Source: Vibrio penaeicida
GTDB lineage: Bacteria > Pseudomonadota > Gammaproteobacteria > Enterobacterales > Vibrionaceae
Length of the DNA: 64,000 nucleotides
Reading direction: 5' to 3'
Assembly (NCBI RefSeq): GCF_030689305.1
Contig: NZ_JAUYVM010000001.1
Coordinates: 372,001 to 436,000, forward strand
The translations under genes were made by a program, and so were the position numbers. The stretch's first letter is position 1; each line of letters starts with the position of its first letter. This document shows, piece after piece, positions 39,426 to 49,923 of this stretch. Below the pieces are notes generated by a model. It made no database searches. It was not told the origin of the DNA and worked only from the letters and a program-made list of their open reading frames with translations.

Positions 39426-39864
39426 GTTTATGCTCCAAATTGATTATTAGTATTTTGAACACTGACGGCACACCCCCGTAGCCTTGTACCATCCACAATC
39501 AATATCGATGTCGCGATATCAATCACTCTAGTAAACATGTCAGGTTTCAAAGGAACGAATTCCTGAGATGGATTATATTTTTAGCCTCTAAATATTTCGT
39601 GACCTAACTCACCCTTTAAATCTCATTCTGAAATTTAGTTCCAAAACAGTACCGTGATCACAATCGTAATTCTCTAATGCAAAGGATTGCAAACACATAA
39701 AGCATTGTTTTTAATTGATATATTTGAACTTTAGCTCTTAAGCATAAGGTAAACAAAAAATGAACACTTGTTATTTTACGTAACAAAATTACAAGTTATC
39801 CATTTTGTTATTTAATTCACCAACATATATGGTGAACATCATCAAATGGGCTAATTGGAATAAA
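39426..39864 (-). promoter_or_regulatory. ptsG: Regulatory region upstream of ptsG
   Basis: About 440 bases with no open reading frame. It holds a good CRP-like site (39598-39613) and AT-rich stretches further from the gene. Mlc operator sequences are expected in this region but none could be pinned down with confidence. Confidence 0.5.
39598..39613 (-). promoter_or_regulatory. CRP-like binding site upstream of ptsG
   Basis: CGTGACCTAACTCACC contains a perfect GTGA-N6-TCAC core, the CRP half-sites. It lies about 175 bases before the ptsG start codon, compatible with cAMP-CRP activation of glucose transport. Confidence 0.55.
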
Positions 39865-39892
39865 AAAAGGGAGCCTAAGCTCCCTTTTTCAT
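39865..39892 (-). terminator. Terminator at the end of the fab-tatD cluster
   Basis: Perfect stem AAAAGGGAGC / GCTCCCTTTT with loop CTAA; T7 on the minus strand; just 3' of tatD. Confidence 0.85.
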
Positions 39893-39908
39893 CAATTCGG
39901 CATTTTCT

Positions 39909-40673
39909 TCACAAAAAAAGATTTTGGAAGTTTCTGGTTGTTACTTGAGCAACTTCACCTAACGACACATTTTTTAACTGCGCAATGTACTGAGCCACCT
40001 CGACAACATAAGCGGGTTGGTTCTCTTTTCCTCGGTGAGGAATTGGGGCTAAGTATGGAGAGTCGGTTTCGATCAGCAATCTATCCAATGGCAGCGCTTT
40101 TACAACCTCTTTTAATTCCGTCGCAGCGCGAAATGTGACTATGCCAGAAATCGAAATGTAAAAGCCCAACTCCATCGCAGCTTCTGCAAATGGTAAATCC
40201 TCTGTAAAACAGTGGATCACACCACCACACTCTTGCGCATTTCCGTCTCGTAGAAGCTTCAAAGTATCTTCACGCGCATTCCTCGTGTGAATAATTAGTG
40301 GCTTATCAACTTCAACCGCCAAAGCGACTTGTTGCTCAAAGCGCTCTAGCTGCAGCGCTTTGGTCTCTGGCTTATAGTGATAATCCAACCCCGTTTCACC
40401 GATAGCCACAACTCGTGGATGACGGGCGTATTCATAAAGCTTATCCAAGCAAAATGTACTTTCCACATCCAAAGGGTGTACTCCGCATGAAGCCGATACG
40501 TTGTTAAATGGCTCAATCATCTCCATCATTTTTGAAAAGCTATCTAGGGTAACGCCAACGGAAAGCAAATATTCAACATTGGCTTTACGCGCTTTCTCTA
40601 CAACGTCCGCCACTCCTGTATGCAGCTCTTCATAATTCAATTTATCTAGGTGACAATGCGAATCAACAAACAT
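39909..40673 (-). CDS. ycfH: TatD-family metal-dependent hydrolase (YcfH)
   Basis: This 254-residue TIM-barrel hydrolase has FVDSHCHLDKLN (HxH metal site), ETGLDYHY, KPLIIHTRNA, VIHCFT and ETDSPYLAP. These are the TatD metal ligands in order. The family includes DNA exonucleases and D-aminoacyl-tRNA deacylases. The holB-ycfH order matches E. coli. It overlaps holB by 11 bases. Confidence 0.93.
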   Translation of the reverse strand: MFVDSHCHLDKLNYEELHTGVADVVEKARKANVEYLLSVGVTLDSFSKMMEMIEPFNNVSASCGVHPLDVESTFCLDKLYEYARHPRVVAIGETGLDYHYKPETKALQLERFEQQVALAVEVDKPLIIHTRNAREDTLKLLRDGNAQECGGVIHCFTEDLPFAEAAMELGFYISISGIVTFRAATELKEVVKALPLDRLLIETDSPYLAPIPHRGKENQPAYVVEVAQYIAQLKNVSLGEVAQVTTRNFQNLFL

Positions 40674-41622
40674 TTTTCTTCTCGTGTAAATCTAAAAACC
40701 AGTCTGCGACAAGCAGTTCTGCGTTTAATCCAGGAAACATCTTCAATTGATGAATTAATTGGTTAAGTTGTCGAGTTTTTTTGTACGCCAGATCATAGTC
40801 AATCCATTTCAAAATAGGCTCTAAATAGGCACTTTTTTCTTGGACAAAAAAGTCTTTTTGAGCACTAGTAAGCGCAAAACTCAACCAGCCAAGGCGTTCG
40901 ACAGGCTGATCCTTAATAGCAGACCAAAAGTTATTATATGAAGGAATGGCAGAAGAAAGCTGAAGTGACAAACTATTAAGTAACGCCTCAAATTGCTTTT
41001 CCTGACCATCACGCGCGAACGCTAGTGCGGCTAACGGGGCACCATGACTCAGTTTCAGTGCCAAGTCACTAACTGGCTGTTCTGAATTCTGGTTAAGCCA
41101 AGACATCGCATCAGCAAACTCAGGTGTCGCGATATCCCACTGCTGGCAACGGCTCACAATAGTAGGAAGCAGCTGATGTTTATCTGCCGACATCAACAAA
41201 AATACGCAGTTTTCCGCTGGGGATTCTAACGTTTTTAGTAACGCATTAGATGCTGATTCATTCATTGCCTCAGCAGGGCTAATGATGATGAGGCGCTTAC
41301 CACCAAGCTGTGAAGACTCTAAAGCCCAACGATTGGCTTGGCGGATTTGATCAACAACTATCGATTTACCTTCCTTTTCAGGCACAATACTGTGTATGTC
41401 CGGATGACTACCAGACTTTGATAAATCACAGCTATGGCAAAAACCACACGCTTCGTCCGTTGCATTACTGCATACCAAAGCCTGTGCAAACTTATCGGCT
41501 AACTGCTGTGCACCTAATCCCTCTGGGGCATGGCACAATAAAGCGCCCGTCACGCGATCGTTGGTTAACAACGACTGCCAATGATTCCATGTGAGACGTA
41601 GCCAAGGATGCAGATCGGACAT
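40663..41622 (-). CDS. holB: DNA polymerase III subunit delta'
   Basis: This protein of 319 residues from [12 protein letters not shown] (ATG 41622, overlapping the tmk stop in TAATG) is the clamp-loader subunit that holds the beta clamp loader together. It has a zinc-binding cluster with Cys residues in ACGFCHSCDL, lacks a functional Walker A (as expected for delta'), and keeps KTLESPAENCVFLLM and TIVSRCQQWD (SRC motif, arginine finger). Longer in-frame upstream starts are not family-like. Confidence 0.94.
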   Translation of the reverse strand: MSDLHPWLRLTWNHWQSLLTNDRVTGALLCHAPEGLGAQQLADKFAQALVCSNATDEACGFCHSCDLSKSGSHPDIHSIVPEKEGKSIVVDQIRQANRWALESSQLGGKRLIIISPAEAMNESASNALLKTLESPAENCVFLLMSADKHQLLPTIVSRCQQWDIATPEFADAMSWLNQNSEQPVSDLALKLSHGAPLAALAFARDGQEKQFEALLNSLSLQLSSAIPSYNNFWSAIKDQPVERLGWLSFALTSAQKDFFVQEKSAYLEPILKWIDYDLAYKKTRQLNQLIHQLKMFPGLNAELLVADWFLDLHEKKNVC

Positions 41623-42260
41623 TATTTCTCCAGCGACTCTAGCCAATTTTGTAAGGCTTGGTTTAGACTCTGAGCAACATCTTCAATGGCTTGCTCAGCA
41701 TTCACGATCACAACGCTTGGATCTGATTCCGCAATTTCGAGATAACGTTGACGAGTACGCTCAAAAAAACTGATATCCATTTTTTCGATACGGTCTAGTT
41801 CCCCTCTTCCTCGAGCGCGCTCTAATCCAACACGTGGGTCAATATCAAGGTACAACGTCAGATCTGGCTTGAAACCACCTAACGACACTTTTTTTAGCGA
41901 TTCCATGGTGTCACGCGCTATTTCACGCCCACCACCTTGGTAAGCTTGTGATGACATATCATGCCTATCACCGACAACCCAAGCTCCAGAATCTAATGCT
42001 GGCTTAATCACGGTCTCAACGAGTTGAACGCGAGCGGCGTACATGAGCAACAATTCAGAAATATCTTGAAGTGCTTCTCCTTCGTGCTCTTCTTTCACCA
42101 ACGAGCGCATTTTCTCAGCCAACGCTGTGCCGCCTGGTTCTCTGGTATTAACAATATTCTGCACACCATGTTGCGCCAGTTTTTCTTTTACAGCCTGAAT
42201 AGCTGTACTTTTTCCTGCGCCTTCAAGACCTTCGATAACAATAAACTTCGCTGGATTCAT
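41622..42260 (-). CDS. tmk: Thymidylate kinase
   Basis: This 212-residue enzyme phosphorylates dTMP to dTDP. P-loop [28 protein letters not shown] (DRX-like substrate loop), [18 protein letters not shown] and [19 protein letters not shown] (lid) are present. Its start overlaps the mltG stop (ATGA) and its stop overlaps the holB start, so translation is coupled along this operon. Confidence 0.96.
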   Translation of the reverse strand: MNPAKFIVIEGLEGAGKSTAIQAVKEKLAQHGVQNIVNTREPGGTALAEKMRSLVKEEHEGEALQDISELLLMYAARVQLVETVIKPALDSGAWVVGDRHDMSSQAYQGGGREIARDTMESLKKVSLGGFKPDLTLYLDIDPRVGLERARGRGELDRIEKMDISFFERTRQRYLEIAESDPSVVIVNAEQAIEDVAQSLNQALQNWLESLEK

Positions 42261-43273
42261 TTTTTACTTCTTAGTACTTTCAAATATTGTCTTACTGCTC
42301 GGTTGTGAGCAGCCAAATTCTTGCTAAATACGTGGCCACCATGACCACTGGCTACAAAATATAGGTAACGACTATTTTCTGGATTCAACGCCGCTTCAAT
42401 AGAGGCCGGACCCGCCATTGCTATGGGCGTTGGGGGGAGGCCTTTAATCACGTATGTGTTATACGGCGTAGGTGTACGCAGATCTTTCTTTCGAATATTA
42501 CCATCATAGCTTTCACCCATACCATAAATCACCGTAGGGTCAGTTTGAAGGCGCATACCTTTGTTTAAGCGGTTGATGAATACCGATGAAACCCGCTCTC
42601 TTTCCTCATCGAGCGCCGTTTCTTTTTCGATAATTGACGCTAAGATTAAGGCTTCGTATGTCGATTTTAGCGGCAACTTTTCTTGTTTGCCTTTCCATGC
42701 ATTTTTCAGCGCTGTATTCAGATCGCGATGCGCTCGTTTAAGAATATCTAAGTCTGAAGTTCCGGCGGTAAAATGATATGTCTCAGCGAGAAACAAACCT
42801 TCCAATTTTTGCATGTTTATATTAAGTGCTTCCGCAATTTCCGGTTCAGACTTTCCGCGAGTAAGATGACGAAGGTGTTCAGTCGTATCCAATATAGCTC
42901 GCCACTCTTTGAAAGTTGTTCCCTCAACAAAAGTAATAGCAAATTGATACTCTTTACCTTCCCCTAAAAAGATTAGCGCTTCGCTTAGCGTCATTTCCGG
43001 CTTCAGCAGAAATGTTCCCGCTTTCACTTGAACGAGCTCAGGATACGCATGACGAATAAGTTTTGAAAAAGGGCTTGTACTAATCCAGCCCGCATTTTCA
43101 AATTGCGCTAATACGCCTTGAAAACTCGTGCCGGGCTTGATGGTAATTAGCTCTGGCTGCGAATTAGTGACGGGTTGATTAATGTACTGTTGAGCTTGTT
43201 GACTGACGTAAAACCCTACAGCCGCCAAGATCACAGCGCAGAGAGCCAGAAAAATCGCAATTTTTTTAATCAC
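42257..43273 (-). CDS. mltG: Endolytic murein transglycosylase MltG
   Basis: This 338-residue inner-membrane enzyme cleaves nascent peptidoglycan strands and helps set their length. It has one N-terminal membrane segment ([19 protein letters not shown]), a LysM-like region and the catalytic YceG domain with the key Glu in [18 protein letters not shown], plus [16 protein letters not shown]. The start codon is GTG at 43273, sharing GTGA with the pabC stop. Confidence 0.95.
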   Translation of the reverse strand: MIKKIAIFLALCAVILAAVGFYVSQQAQQYINQPVTNSQPELITIKPGTSFQGVLAQFENAGWISTSPFSKLIRHAYPELVQVKAGTFLLKPEMTLSEALIFLGEGKEYQFAITFVEGTTFKEWRAILDTTEHLRHLTRGKSEPEIAEALNINMQKLEGLFLAETYHFTAGTSDLDILKRAHRDLNTALKNAWKGKQEKLPLKSTYEALILASIIEKETALDEERERVSSVFINRLNKGMRLQTDPTVIYGMGESYDGNIRKKDLRTPTPYNTYVIKGLPPTPIAMAGPASIEAALNPENSRYLYFVASGHGGHVFSKNLAAHNRAVRQYLKVLRSKK

Positions 43274-44076
43274 GTTACAAATATCTCCTGGAAAGTATTG
43301 GTTAGAGAGCCAATTTCGAAGTGGGTTTTATCAATACAAGTAATTGGACAAACCTGAAGTAATGCATTGGTCATAAAGACTTCTTTTGCATTCAATAATT
43401 CTTCAATAGAAAATACATGTTCTACAAGCGTCATCTTCTTGGTAATTGCTTCTTCAATGACTTGTTTCCGCATAATGCCAGCCACACCACACAAATTAAG
43501 CTTTGGCGTACAAAGTCTAAATTCAGAGTCCACCCAAAATAGATTAGCCACACTGGTTTCTATAACGTTGCCTTCAAAGTCACAGACGATCGCTTCATTC
43601 CAACCATTCTGCTCTATCTCGGCTTTAATCAATACTTGCTCTAATCGGTTGTTGTGCTTAAGACCAGCAAGCAAAGGCTGGTGACCCAAATGAGTTTCAC
43701 AAATGCCTAATGACACGCCTTTGCTGGCCCATTCGTTGTAATGCACTGGGTAGTCGAATGCTGTAATGGTTACGGTTGGCGCAGATGTGCCCGCAATACC
43801 GTATCCTCTTCCCCCTGTACCTCGACTTATATGAATTTTCAGACCCGCTTTTTCTTTATCCAAAGCAACCTTGTTGCACCATGCATAAACGTCTCCCCAA
43901 TTTGGCGCTGGAATCCTAAGGGTTTTTAAACATGCTGCAAGACGCTCTTTATGATAATTCCATGCTTGGATTTGTTTTTTGCAGGTGAGAAGAGTCGAAA
44001 AGCAACCGTCTCCATATTGGAAACTTCGATCAGAAACTGAAAGTAATTCTTGGGGGCTTCCATTGACGAGAATCAT
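43270..44076 (-). CDS. pabC: Aminodeoxychorismate lyase
   Basis: This 268-residue fold-type IV PLP enzyme makes p-aminobenzoate for folate. The ATG at 44076 (MILVNGSPQELLSVSDRSFQ) follows GGAG by five bases and matches the family length; the longer frame to 44139 was rejected. PLP-binding Lys lies in AGLKHNNRLEQVL; the phosphate cup is near ETSVANLF. It sits between fabF and mltG, the canonical place. Confidence 0.95.
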   Translation of the reverse strand: MILVNGSPQELLSVSDRSFQYGDGCFSTLLTCKKQIQAWNYHKERLAACLKTLRIPAPNWGDVYAWCNKVALDKEKAGLKIHISRGTGGRGYGIAGTSAPTVTITAFDYPVHYNEWASKGVSLGICETHLGHQPLLAGLKHNNRLEQVLIKAEIEQNGWNEAIVCDFEGNVIETSVANLFWVDSEFRLCTPKLNLCGVAGIMRKQVIEEAITKKMTLVEHVFSIEELLNAKEVFMTNALLQVCPITCIDKTHFEIGSLTNTFQEIFVT

Positions 44077-44114
44077 AGCTGCTCCATAAATACAAAAGCC
44101 ACTCCATACAAACA

Positions 44115-44147
44115 AAAGCGGCTCAATGCTAAGCATCAAGCCGCTTT
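44115..44147 (-). terminator. Hairpin between fabF and pabC
   Basis: Stem AAAGCGGCT / AGCCGCTTT enclosing an inner ATGCT/AGCAT pair, followed by T4 on the minus strand. It may partly terminate transcription after fabF. Confidence 0.6.
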
Positions 44148-44193
44148 AAAACAAGCTTAACTATACTACTCTATCGATTCTTTTAGAATCGCA

Positions 44194-45438
44194 TCAGATC
44201 TTTTTGAAGATCAATGAACCGTTGGTTCCACCAAAGCCAAATGAGTTACACAATGCGTACTCCATGTCGACTTTGCGAGACGTATGAGGAACGAGGTCAA
44301 TGCCTTCAGTGCCTTCGTCTGGGTTATCAAGGTTGATAGTAGGTGGAACTTCTTGATCAACTAGTGCCATTGCAGTAATGATCGCTTCAACAGAACCAGC
44401 TGCTCCAAGCAAATGACCAATCATAGATTTGGTAGAAGAAACCAACACTTGTGCTGAACCTGCTTCACCTAGTGCACGCTTAACGCCTTTAATTTCAGCG
44501 ATATCGCCTGCTGGCGTAGATGTACCGTGAGCATTGACGTAACCGATTTGTTCACCTGTTACACCAGCATCACGCATCGCAGCTTCCATCGCTAGCGCAC
44601 CACCAGAACCGTCTTCGCTTGGGGAAGTCATGTGGTAAGCATCACCACTCATCCCGAAGCCAACAAGCTCACAGTAGATTTTCGCACCGCGCGCTTTAGC
44701 GTGCTCGTACTCTTCAAGAACCATCATTCCGGCGCCATCTCCGAGAACAAAACCATCTCGGTCTTTATCCCAAGGACGTGAAGCACGTTGAGGTTCATCG
44801 TTACGGGTAGATAATGCCTTTGCTGCACCGAAACCACCGATGCCAAGTTGTGTTGAGGCTTTTTCTGCACCACCTGCTACCATCGCATCCGCATCACCGT
44901 ATGCAATCATACGTGCCGCGTGTCCGATATTGTGTAAGCCAGTTGTACAGGCTGTAGAAATAGCGATATTTGGACCGCGTAAACCTCTCATTATTGAAAG
45001 GTGACCGGCAATCATATTAACGATTGTCGATGGCACGAAAAATGGGCTAATTTTACGTGGACCTTTTTCGCGCAACGCTGTATGACCGGCTTCAATCAAG
45101 CCAAGACCACCGATACCAGAACCAATCGCAGCACCAATTCGAGGGCCGTTTTCTTCGGTTATCGTTAGGCCTGAATCATCAAGCGCTTGAATACCCGCAG
45201 CAATACCATACTGGATGAATAAATCCATCTTACGGGCGTCTTTTTTAGACATGTACTCTTCGCAGTTAAAGTCTTTGACTATTCCTGCAAAACGGGTTGT
45301 GAATTCGGAAGGATCAAAGTGCTCGATATCAACGATACCACTTTGACCTGCTAACAGGGCTTTCCAGGCTGATTCTACAGTGTTGCCTACCGGTGACAAC
45401 ATACCCATGCCAGTGACAACTACACGACGCTTGGACAC
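44194..45438 (-). CDS. fabF: Beta-ketoacyl-ACP synthase II
   Basis: This 414-residue condensing enzyme elongates acyl-ACP in type II fatty-acid synthesis, including palmitoleate to cis-vaccenate. The Cys nucleophile is in [13 protein letters not shown], the two His in [12 protein letters not shown] and [10 protein letters not shown], and FGFGGTN near the end. The start [14 protein letters not shown] is family-typical. It follows acpP, with a hairpin between. Confidence 0.97.
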   Translation of the reverse strand: MSKRRVVVTGMGMLSPVGNTVESAWKALLAGQSGIVDIEHFDPSEFTTRFAGIVKDFNCEEYMSKKDARKMDLFIQYGIAAGIQALDDSGLTITEENGPRIGAAIGSGIGGLGLIEAGHTALREKGPRKISPFFVPSTIVNMIAGHLSIMRGLRGPNIAISTACTTGLHNIGHAARMIAYGDADAMVAGGAEKASTQLGIGGFGAAKALSTRNDEPQRASRPWDKDRDGFVLGDGAGMMVLEEYEHAKARGAKIYCELVGFGMSGDAYHMTSPSEDGSGGALAMEAAMRDAGVTGEQIGYVNAHGTSTPAGDIAEIKGVKRALGEAGSAQVLVSSTKSMIGHLLGAAGSVEAIITAMALVDQEVPPTINLDNPDEGTEGIDLVPHTSRKVDMEYALCNSFGFGGTNGSLIFKKI

Positions 45439-45500
45439 GATATAACTCTCCGGAGTTGAAATTGATTAAGTGAAAGGATAGAAGATAGTCGATAAAAACT

Positions 45501-45524
45501 CAGGCGGTCAAGGATGACCGCCTG
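45501..45524 (-). terminator. Hairpin between acpP and fabF
   Basis: Perfect 10-bp stem CAGGCGGTCA / TGACCGCCTG with loop AGGA, followed by AGTTTTT on the minus strand. It probably reduces read-through from the highly expressed acpP into fabF. Confidence 0.7.
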
Positions 45525-45534
45525 GAAGTGCAAA

Positions 45535-45768
45535 TTACTGAGCGCTGTTCACGTAGTCAATTGCAGCTTGAACAGTTGTGATTTTCTCAGCTTCTTCGTC
45601 TGGAATCTCAGTGTCGAACTCTTCCTCTAGAGCCATAACTAGCTCTACAGTGTCCAGAGAATCAGCACCTAGATCGTCTACGAATGAAGCTTCGTTTTTA
45701 ACTTCTGCTTCATCTACACCTAGCTGTTCAACAATGATTTTCTTTACGCGTTCTTCGATGTTGCTCAT
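45535..45768 (-). CDS. acpP: Acyl carrier protein
   Basis: This 77-residue acidic helical carrier has the phosphopantetheine Ser in [18 protein letters not shown]. It shuttles acyl chains for fatty-acid, lipid A and phospholipid synthesis. Placed between fabG and fabF as usual. Confidence 0.98.
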
Positions 45769-45935
45769 TTTTCTTTTCCTTTACAGACTTCGCTTTATGC
45801 GATGTTTTCCGTAGTTTATTCAAACTTTTAAAAGTTGCAAGGGTGACCTTGCTGGTCAAACCACAATTTGCGCGATTTTTCCCGAAATTCGGTACATTTT
45901 TGACCTAAATCATGCATAAATCAATTACGCAAGAC

Positions 45936-46673
45936 TTAAACCATGTACATACCACCGTTTACATGCAGGGTTTCACCTGTAATGTAAGCCGCTTCTGGTG
46001 ATGCTAAAAACACAACCGCAGATGCAATTTCACGTGGGTCACCAAGACGACCTGCTGGTACAGACGCTAGTGTAGCAGCACGTTGGTCATCATTCAGCGC
46101 TTTTGTCATATCAGTTTCGATAAAACCTGGCGCAACTGTGTTCACCGTCACACCACGAGACGCAACTTCGCGTGCCATTGACTTGGTAAAGCCAATTACA
46201 CCCGCTTTAGCAGCCGCGTAGTTTGTTTGACCAGCGTTGCCCATAGTACCAACAACAGAACCAACATTGATGATACGACCGTTACGTTTCTTCATCATAC
46301 CGCGAAGAACCGCCTTAGATAAGCGGAAAATCGATGTTAAGTTGGTATCCATGATATCGGTCCACTCATCATCTTTCATACGCATCAGTAGGTTATCACG
46401 AGTAATGCCTGCGTTGTTAACTAGAATGTCCAGAGCGCCAAATTCATCGTTAATTGTCTTTAAAACAGATTGGATAGATTCGACATCCGTCACATTCAAC
46501 GCAAGACCTTTACCATTCGCACCAAGGTACTCGCTGATTGCTGCCGCACCATTTTCACTTGTCGCTGTACCAATTACTGTGGCACCACGTTCAACCAAAA
46601 GTTCAGCAATTGCACGACCAATTCCACGGCTTGCACCTGTAACCAGTGCAATTTTGCCTTCAAGATTCATCAT
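45936..46673 (-). CDS. fabG: 3-oxoacyl-ACP reductase FabG
   Basis: This 245-residue SDR enzyme uses NADPH to reduce 3-ketoacyl-ACP. The nucleotide motif is TGASRGIGRAIA, then NNAGITRDNLLMRM, and the catalytic Ser-Tyr-Lys set in VGSVVGTMGNAGQTNYAAAK. Two adjacent ATG codons occur at the start (46673 and 46670). Confidence 0.97.
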   Translation of the reverse strand: MMNLEGKIALVTGASRGIGRAIAELLVERGATVIGTATSENGAAAISEYLGANGKGLALNVTDVESIQSVLKTINDEFGALDILVNNAGITRDNLLMRMKDDEWTDIMDTNLTSIFRLSKAVLRGMMKKRNGRIINVGSVVGTMGNAGQTNYAAAKAGVIGFTKSMAREVASRGVTVNTVAPGFIETDMTKALNDDQRAATLASVPAGRLGDPREIASAVVFLASPEAAYITGETLHVNGGMYMV

Positions 46674-46710
46674 GTTTTGTTAATTCCTTAGTTTTTCTAA
46701 CTTAAAAATG

Positions 46711-47634
46711 CTATTTAGCTGCTTCTAGCGTTGCCGCATCATTAACAGCCGCACCGGTAAGAGTTTTCACAATTCGTTTTGTTAGACCAGTCAGTACTTT
46801 ACCCGGACCCAATTCGTAAAGTTTTTCGATACCTTGTTCACTCATCTTTTCTACGCCTTCAGTCCAGCGAACTGGGCTATGAAGTTGTCGAACAAGTGCA
46901 TCTTTAATTTTTTCAGGGTCGGTTTCAGCAATCACGTCAACATTATTGATAACTGTAATGCTAGGTACATTGAATTCAATCGATTCAAGTGCATTCGCTA
47001 ATTTTTCTGCTGCCGGTTTCATTAACGCGCAGTGTGAAGGAACCGATACAGGAAGAGGCAGAGCACGTTTAGCGCCAGCCTCTTTACACAAAGTACCCGC
47101 ACGCTCTACTGCTTCTTTACTACCAGCGATAACCACCTGACCAGGAGAGTTATAATTCACTGGGGATACAACTTCACCCTGAGCGGCTTCTTCACACGCT
47201 TTTGCGATAGCATCATCGGCTAATCCAATGATCGCATACATTGCACCCGTTCCAGCCGGAACTGCTTCTTGCATTAAACGACCACGAAGCTCAACTAACT
47301 TGATGGCTTCTTTAAAATCAATAACACCCGCACATACCAGTGCAGAATATTCACCTAGGCTATGCCCAGCGAATGTTTCCGGAGTGGATAGACCTTGTTC
47401 TTGCCATACACGCCAGATTGCAACAGAAGAGGCTAGCAAAGCAGGCTGAGTACGGAATGTTTCATTTAAATCTTCGACTGGACCATTTTGAACCAGTGTC
47501 CAAAGGTCGTAGCCAAGTACTTCAGATGCCTCAGCAAACGTATTTTTTACTACTTCGTGTTGCTCGCCTAGCTCGGCTAACATGCCAACAGCTTGTGAGC
47601 CCTGACCCGGGAATACAACAGCAAACTTGCTCAT
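46711..47634 (-). CDS. fabD: Malonyl-CoA:ACP transacylase FabD
   Basis: This 307-residue enzyme loads malonate onto ACP. Active-site Ser in AGHSLGEYSALVCAG, oxyanion FPGQGSQAVGM at the N-terminus, His in VSVPSHCALMKP. It follows fabH, with a hairpin between. Confidence 0.97.
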   Translation of the reverse strand: MSKFAVVFPGQGSQAVGMLAELGEQHEVVKNTFAEASEVLGYDLWTLVQNGPVEDLNETFRTQPALLASSVAIWRVWQEQGLSTPETFAGHSLGEYSALVCAGVIDFKEAIKLVELRGRLMQEAVPAGTGAMYAIIGLADDAIAKACEEAAQGEVVSPVNYNSPGQVVIAGSKEAVERAGTLCKEAGAKRALPLPVSVPSHCALMKPAAEKLANALESIEFNVPSITVINNVDVIAETDPEKIKDALVRQLHSPVRWTEGVEKMSEQGIEKLYELGPGKVLTGLTKRIVKTLTGAAVNDAATLEAAK

Positions 47635-47689
47635 CGTAACTTTCCTTCAAAGCTAAGCACCCATATGAGAATGCAATAAAAACAAAAAA

Positions 47690-47720
47690 GCCAGACCAAC
47701 ATCTGATGTGTCAATCTGGC
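47690..47720 (-). terminator. Hairpin between fabH and fabD
   Basis: GCCAGA / TCTGGC arms enclosing a partly paired loop (CATC/GATG), followed on the minus strand by T6. Likely a partial terminator or attenuator inside the fab operon. Confidence 0.6.
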
Positions 47721-47728
47721 AGAAATCA

Positions 47729-48682
47729 TTAGAATCGGACTAGAGCTGAGCCCCAAGTAAAGCCGCCACCAAATGCTTCTAATAGCAGTGTCTGACCACG
47801 CTTGATGCGTCCATCACGTACCGCTTCATCCAATGCCGTCGGGATCGTAGCAGCAGAGGTATTACCATGGCGATCTAACGTCACAACAACTTGATCCATC
47901 GACATAGACAATTTCTTAGCAGTAGCAGTGATAATCCTAAGGTTCGCTTGGTGAGGTACCAGCCAATCTAGTTCATCTTTTTCCATCTTATTGGCTTCAA
48001 GTGTGTCTTTAACCAATCGGGAAAGCTGAGTAACCGCTACTTTAAAGACTTCGTTACCTGCCATGTGCAGCCACTTATCTGACTCTGCGTTTTCTCGGTT
48101 AGCCATTGGCAAGTTAAGCAAATCACCAAAACGACCATCGGAATGAAGATGAGTAGAAAGAATGCCTGGCTCTTCACTTTTACCTACGACAACAGCACCA
48201 GCACCATCACCAAATAAGATGACGGTTGAACGGTCAGTTGGATCACAAGTTTTGGAAAGCGTATCAGAACCAACAACCAGTACATTTTTACACATACCCG
48301 TTTTAATATGTTGATCAGCCACCGATAAGGCGTAAACAAACCCAGAACACGCTGCCGCTAAATCAAACGCAGGACAGCCGCTAATATCGAGCTGAGCCTG
48401 AAGCTGGCATGCAGATGAAGGGAATGCGTGGCTTCCACTGGTTGTCGCAACGATAATCAAATCGATATCTCTGCGATCAATACCCGCCATTTCAATAGCG
48501 TTAACAGAAGCGTGGTAAGCCATGTCGGCAACCGTTTCGTTCTCCGCAGAGATACGGCGCTCTTTAATGCCTGTACGAGTTACGATCCACTCATCACTTG
48601 TATCTACCATTTTCTCTAGGTCAGCGTTTGTACGCACTTGAGACGGCAGGTAGCTGCCTGTTCCTAAAATTTTGCTATACAT
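47729..48682 (-). CDS. fabH: Beta-ketoacyl-ACP synthase III FabH
   Basis: This 317-residue enzyme starts fatty-acid chains from acetyl-CoA and malonyl-ACP. Catalytic Cys in [13 protein letters not shown], His in [12 protein letters not shown], Asn in [15 protein letters not shown]. Start [19 protein letters not shown] is family-typical. It lies six bases after plsX. Confidence 0.97.
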   Translation of the reverse strand: MYSKILGTGSYLPSQVRTNADLEKMVDTSDEWIVTRTGIKERRISAENETVADMAYHASVNAIEMAGIDRRDIDLIIVATTSGSHAFPSSACQLQAQLDISGCPAFDLAAACSGFVYALSVADQHIKTGMCKNVLVVGSDTLSKTCDPTDRSTVILFGDGAGAVVVGKSEEPGILSTHLHSDGRFGDLLNLPMANRENAESDKWLHMAGNEVFKVAVTQLSRLVKDTLEANKMEKDELDWLVPHQANLRIITATAKKLSMSMDQVVVTLDRHGNTSAATIPTALDEAVRDGRIKRGQTLLLEAFGGGFTWGSALVRF

Positions 48683-48687
48683 GAAGA

Positions 48688-49713
48688 CTAATAATGCCTC
48701 TCGAGTAAAACCGCTTCCAAACGATCGCTAATCCGGCTGGGAACCTGTCGTTTGACCTCGTGTACCGCTTCGCCAATCGCATTGACGACCGCCGATACAT
48801 CAGCACTTCCATGACTTTTAATGACAATGCCGCGCAATCCTAACAAACTTGCGCCGTTATACTGGTCGGGGTTCAGGTTTTTGAGTTCATCTAAAAGACC
48901 ACCGAACAATTTTCTTGCTATCCAGGCTTTTACCCCTGAACCAGCAAGCTGGCTTTTCAGTTTATTGAGGAACAAGTGCGCAACCCCTTCTGTTGTTTTA
49001 AGACAAACATTGCCGACGAACCCATCGCATACAACAACATCTGCGGAATCATGCAATAACTGATCCCCTTCTACATAACCGATATAATTAACTTCGTCGG
49101 TATCTGATAGAAGCTCTGCGCATCGCTTAACCAGATCATTGCCTTTTATGTCTTCTTCGCCAATATTCAGAATAGCCACAGTAGGCGTTCGTTCGAGGTG
49201 TTGTTCAGCAAGAGCGCTGCCCATAACCGCAAACTGGAATAAAGTATCTGCATCACAGGATACGTTCGCACCAAGATCCAACATCCATGTTTTGTTTCCA
49301 TTGGCTGTTGGTAGTGCTGAGACCAAAGCAGGTCTTTCTATTCCAGGTAACAGTTTCAACCGAAATCGCGACAGTGCCATTAAAGCACCAGTATTGCCGC
49401 CACTCACACAAGCATCTGCTGTGTTTTCTTCTACGCTATCAATACACAGTTTCATTGAACTGCCATTGCTATTTCTTAAAGCTTGAGAAGGACGTTCGGT
49501 GTTAGATATGGTTCGATCACTGTGTTTAATGCTTAAGCGAGAGTTTGGAATATAACCAATTCGGGAAAGTTGAGACGTGATCAGGTCGCGATCACCAATT
49601 AAGATCACTTTTAGCTCTGGGAAATGCGACAATGCCTGCACGGCGGCAGGCACTGTTACGCGAGGACCGAAATCCCCGCCCATTGCATCGAGTGCAACGG
49701 TAATAGTTTGCAA
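48688..49713 (-). CDS. plsX: Phosphate acyltransferase PlsX
   Basis: This 341-residue enzyme makes acyl-phosphate from acyl-ACP for phospholipid synthesis. It begins [17 protein letters not shown] (TTG start at 49713, AAGG upstream) and contains [30 protein letters not shown] and [14 protein letters not shown]. It lies between rpmF and fabH, as in other gammaproteobacteria. Confidence 0.96.
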   Translation of the reverse strand: MQTITVALDAMGGDFGPRVTVPAAVQALSHFPELKVILIGDRDLITSQLSRIGYIPNSRLSIKHSDRTISNTERPSQALRNSNGSSMKLCIDSVEENTADACVSGGNTGALMALSRFRLKLLPGIERPALVSALPTANGNKTWMLDLGANVSCDADTLFQFAVMGSALAEQHLERTPTVAILNIGEEDIKGNDLVKRCAELLSDTDEVNYIGYVEGDQLLHDSADVVVCDGFVGNVCLKTTEGVAHLFLNKLKSQLAGSGVKAWIARKLFGGLLDELKNLNPDQYNGASLLGLRGIVIKSHGSADVSAVVNAIGEAVHEVKRQVPSRISDRLEAVLLERHY

Positions 49714-49722
49714 AGGTTAACC

Positions 49723-49893
49723 TTACTTGTTGATAACCTTTTTGCCACGGTAGTAACCGTCAGCAGTCACGTTGTGACGTAGGTGAGTTTCACCTGAAGT
49801 TGCGTCTACAGAAAGTGCACTAGAAGTTAGTGCATCGTGTGAACGACGCATGCCACGCATTGAACGTGATTTCTTACTCTTTTGTACGGCCAT
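49723..49893 (-). CDS. rpmF: 50S ribosomal protein L32
   Basis: This 56-residue protein ([20 protein letters not shown] at the start, then a basic core, ending [10 protein letters not shown]) is L32 of the large subunit. It lies between yceD and plsX, the universal place. The zinc Cys residues seen in some L32 forms are absent here, as in E. coli. Confidence 0.97.
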   Translation of the reverse strand: MAVQKSKKSRSMRGMRRSHDALTSSALSVDATSGETHLRHNVTADGYYRGKKVINK

Positions 49894-49923
49894 TGACCCT
49901 ACTCCTATGTTATTACTTAAAAA

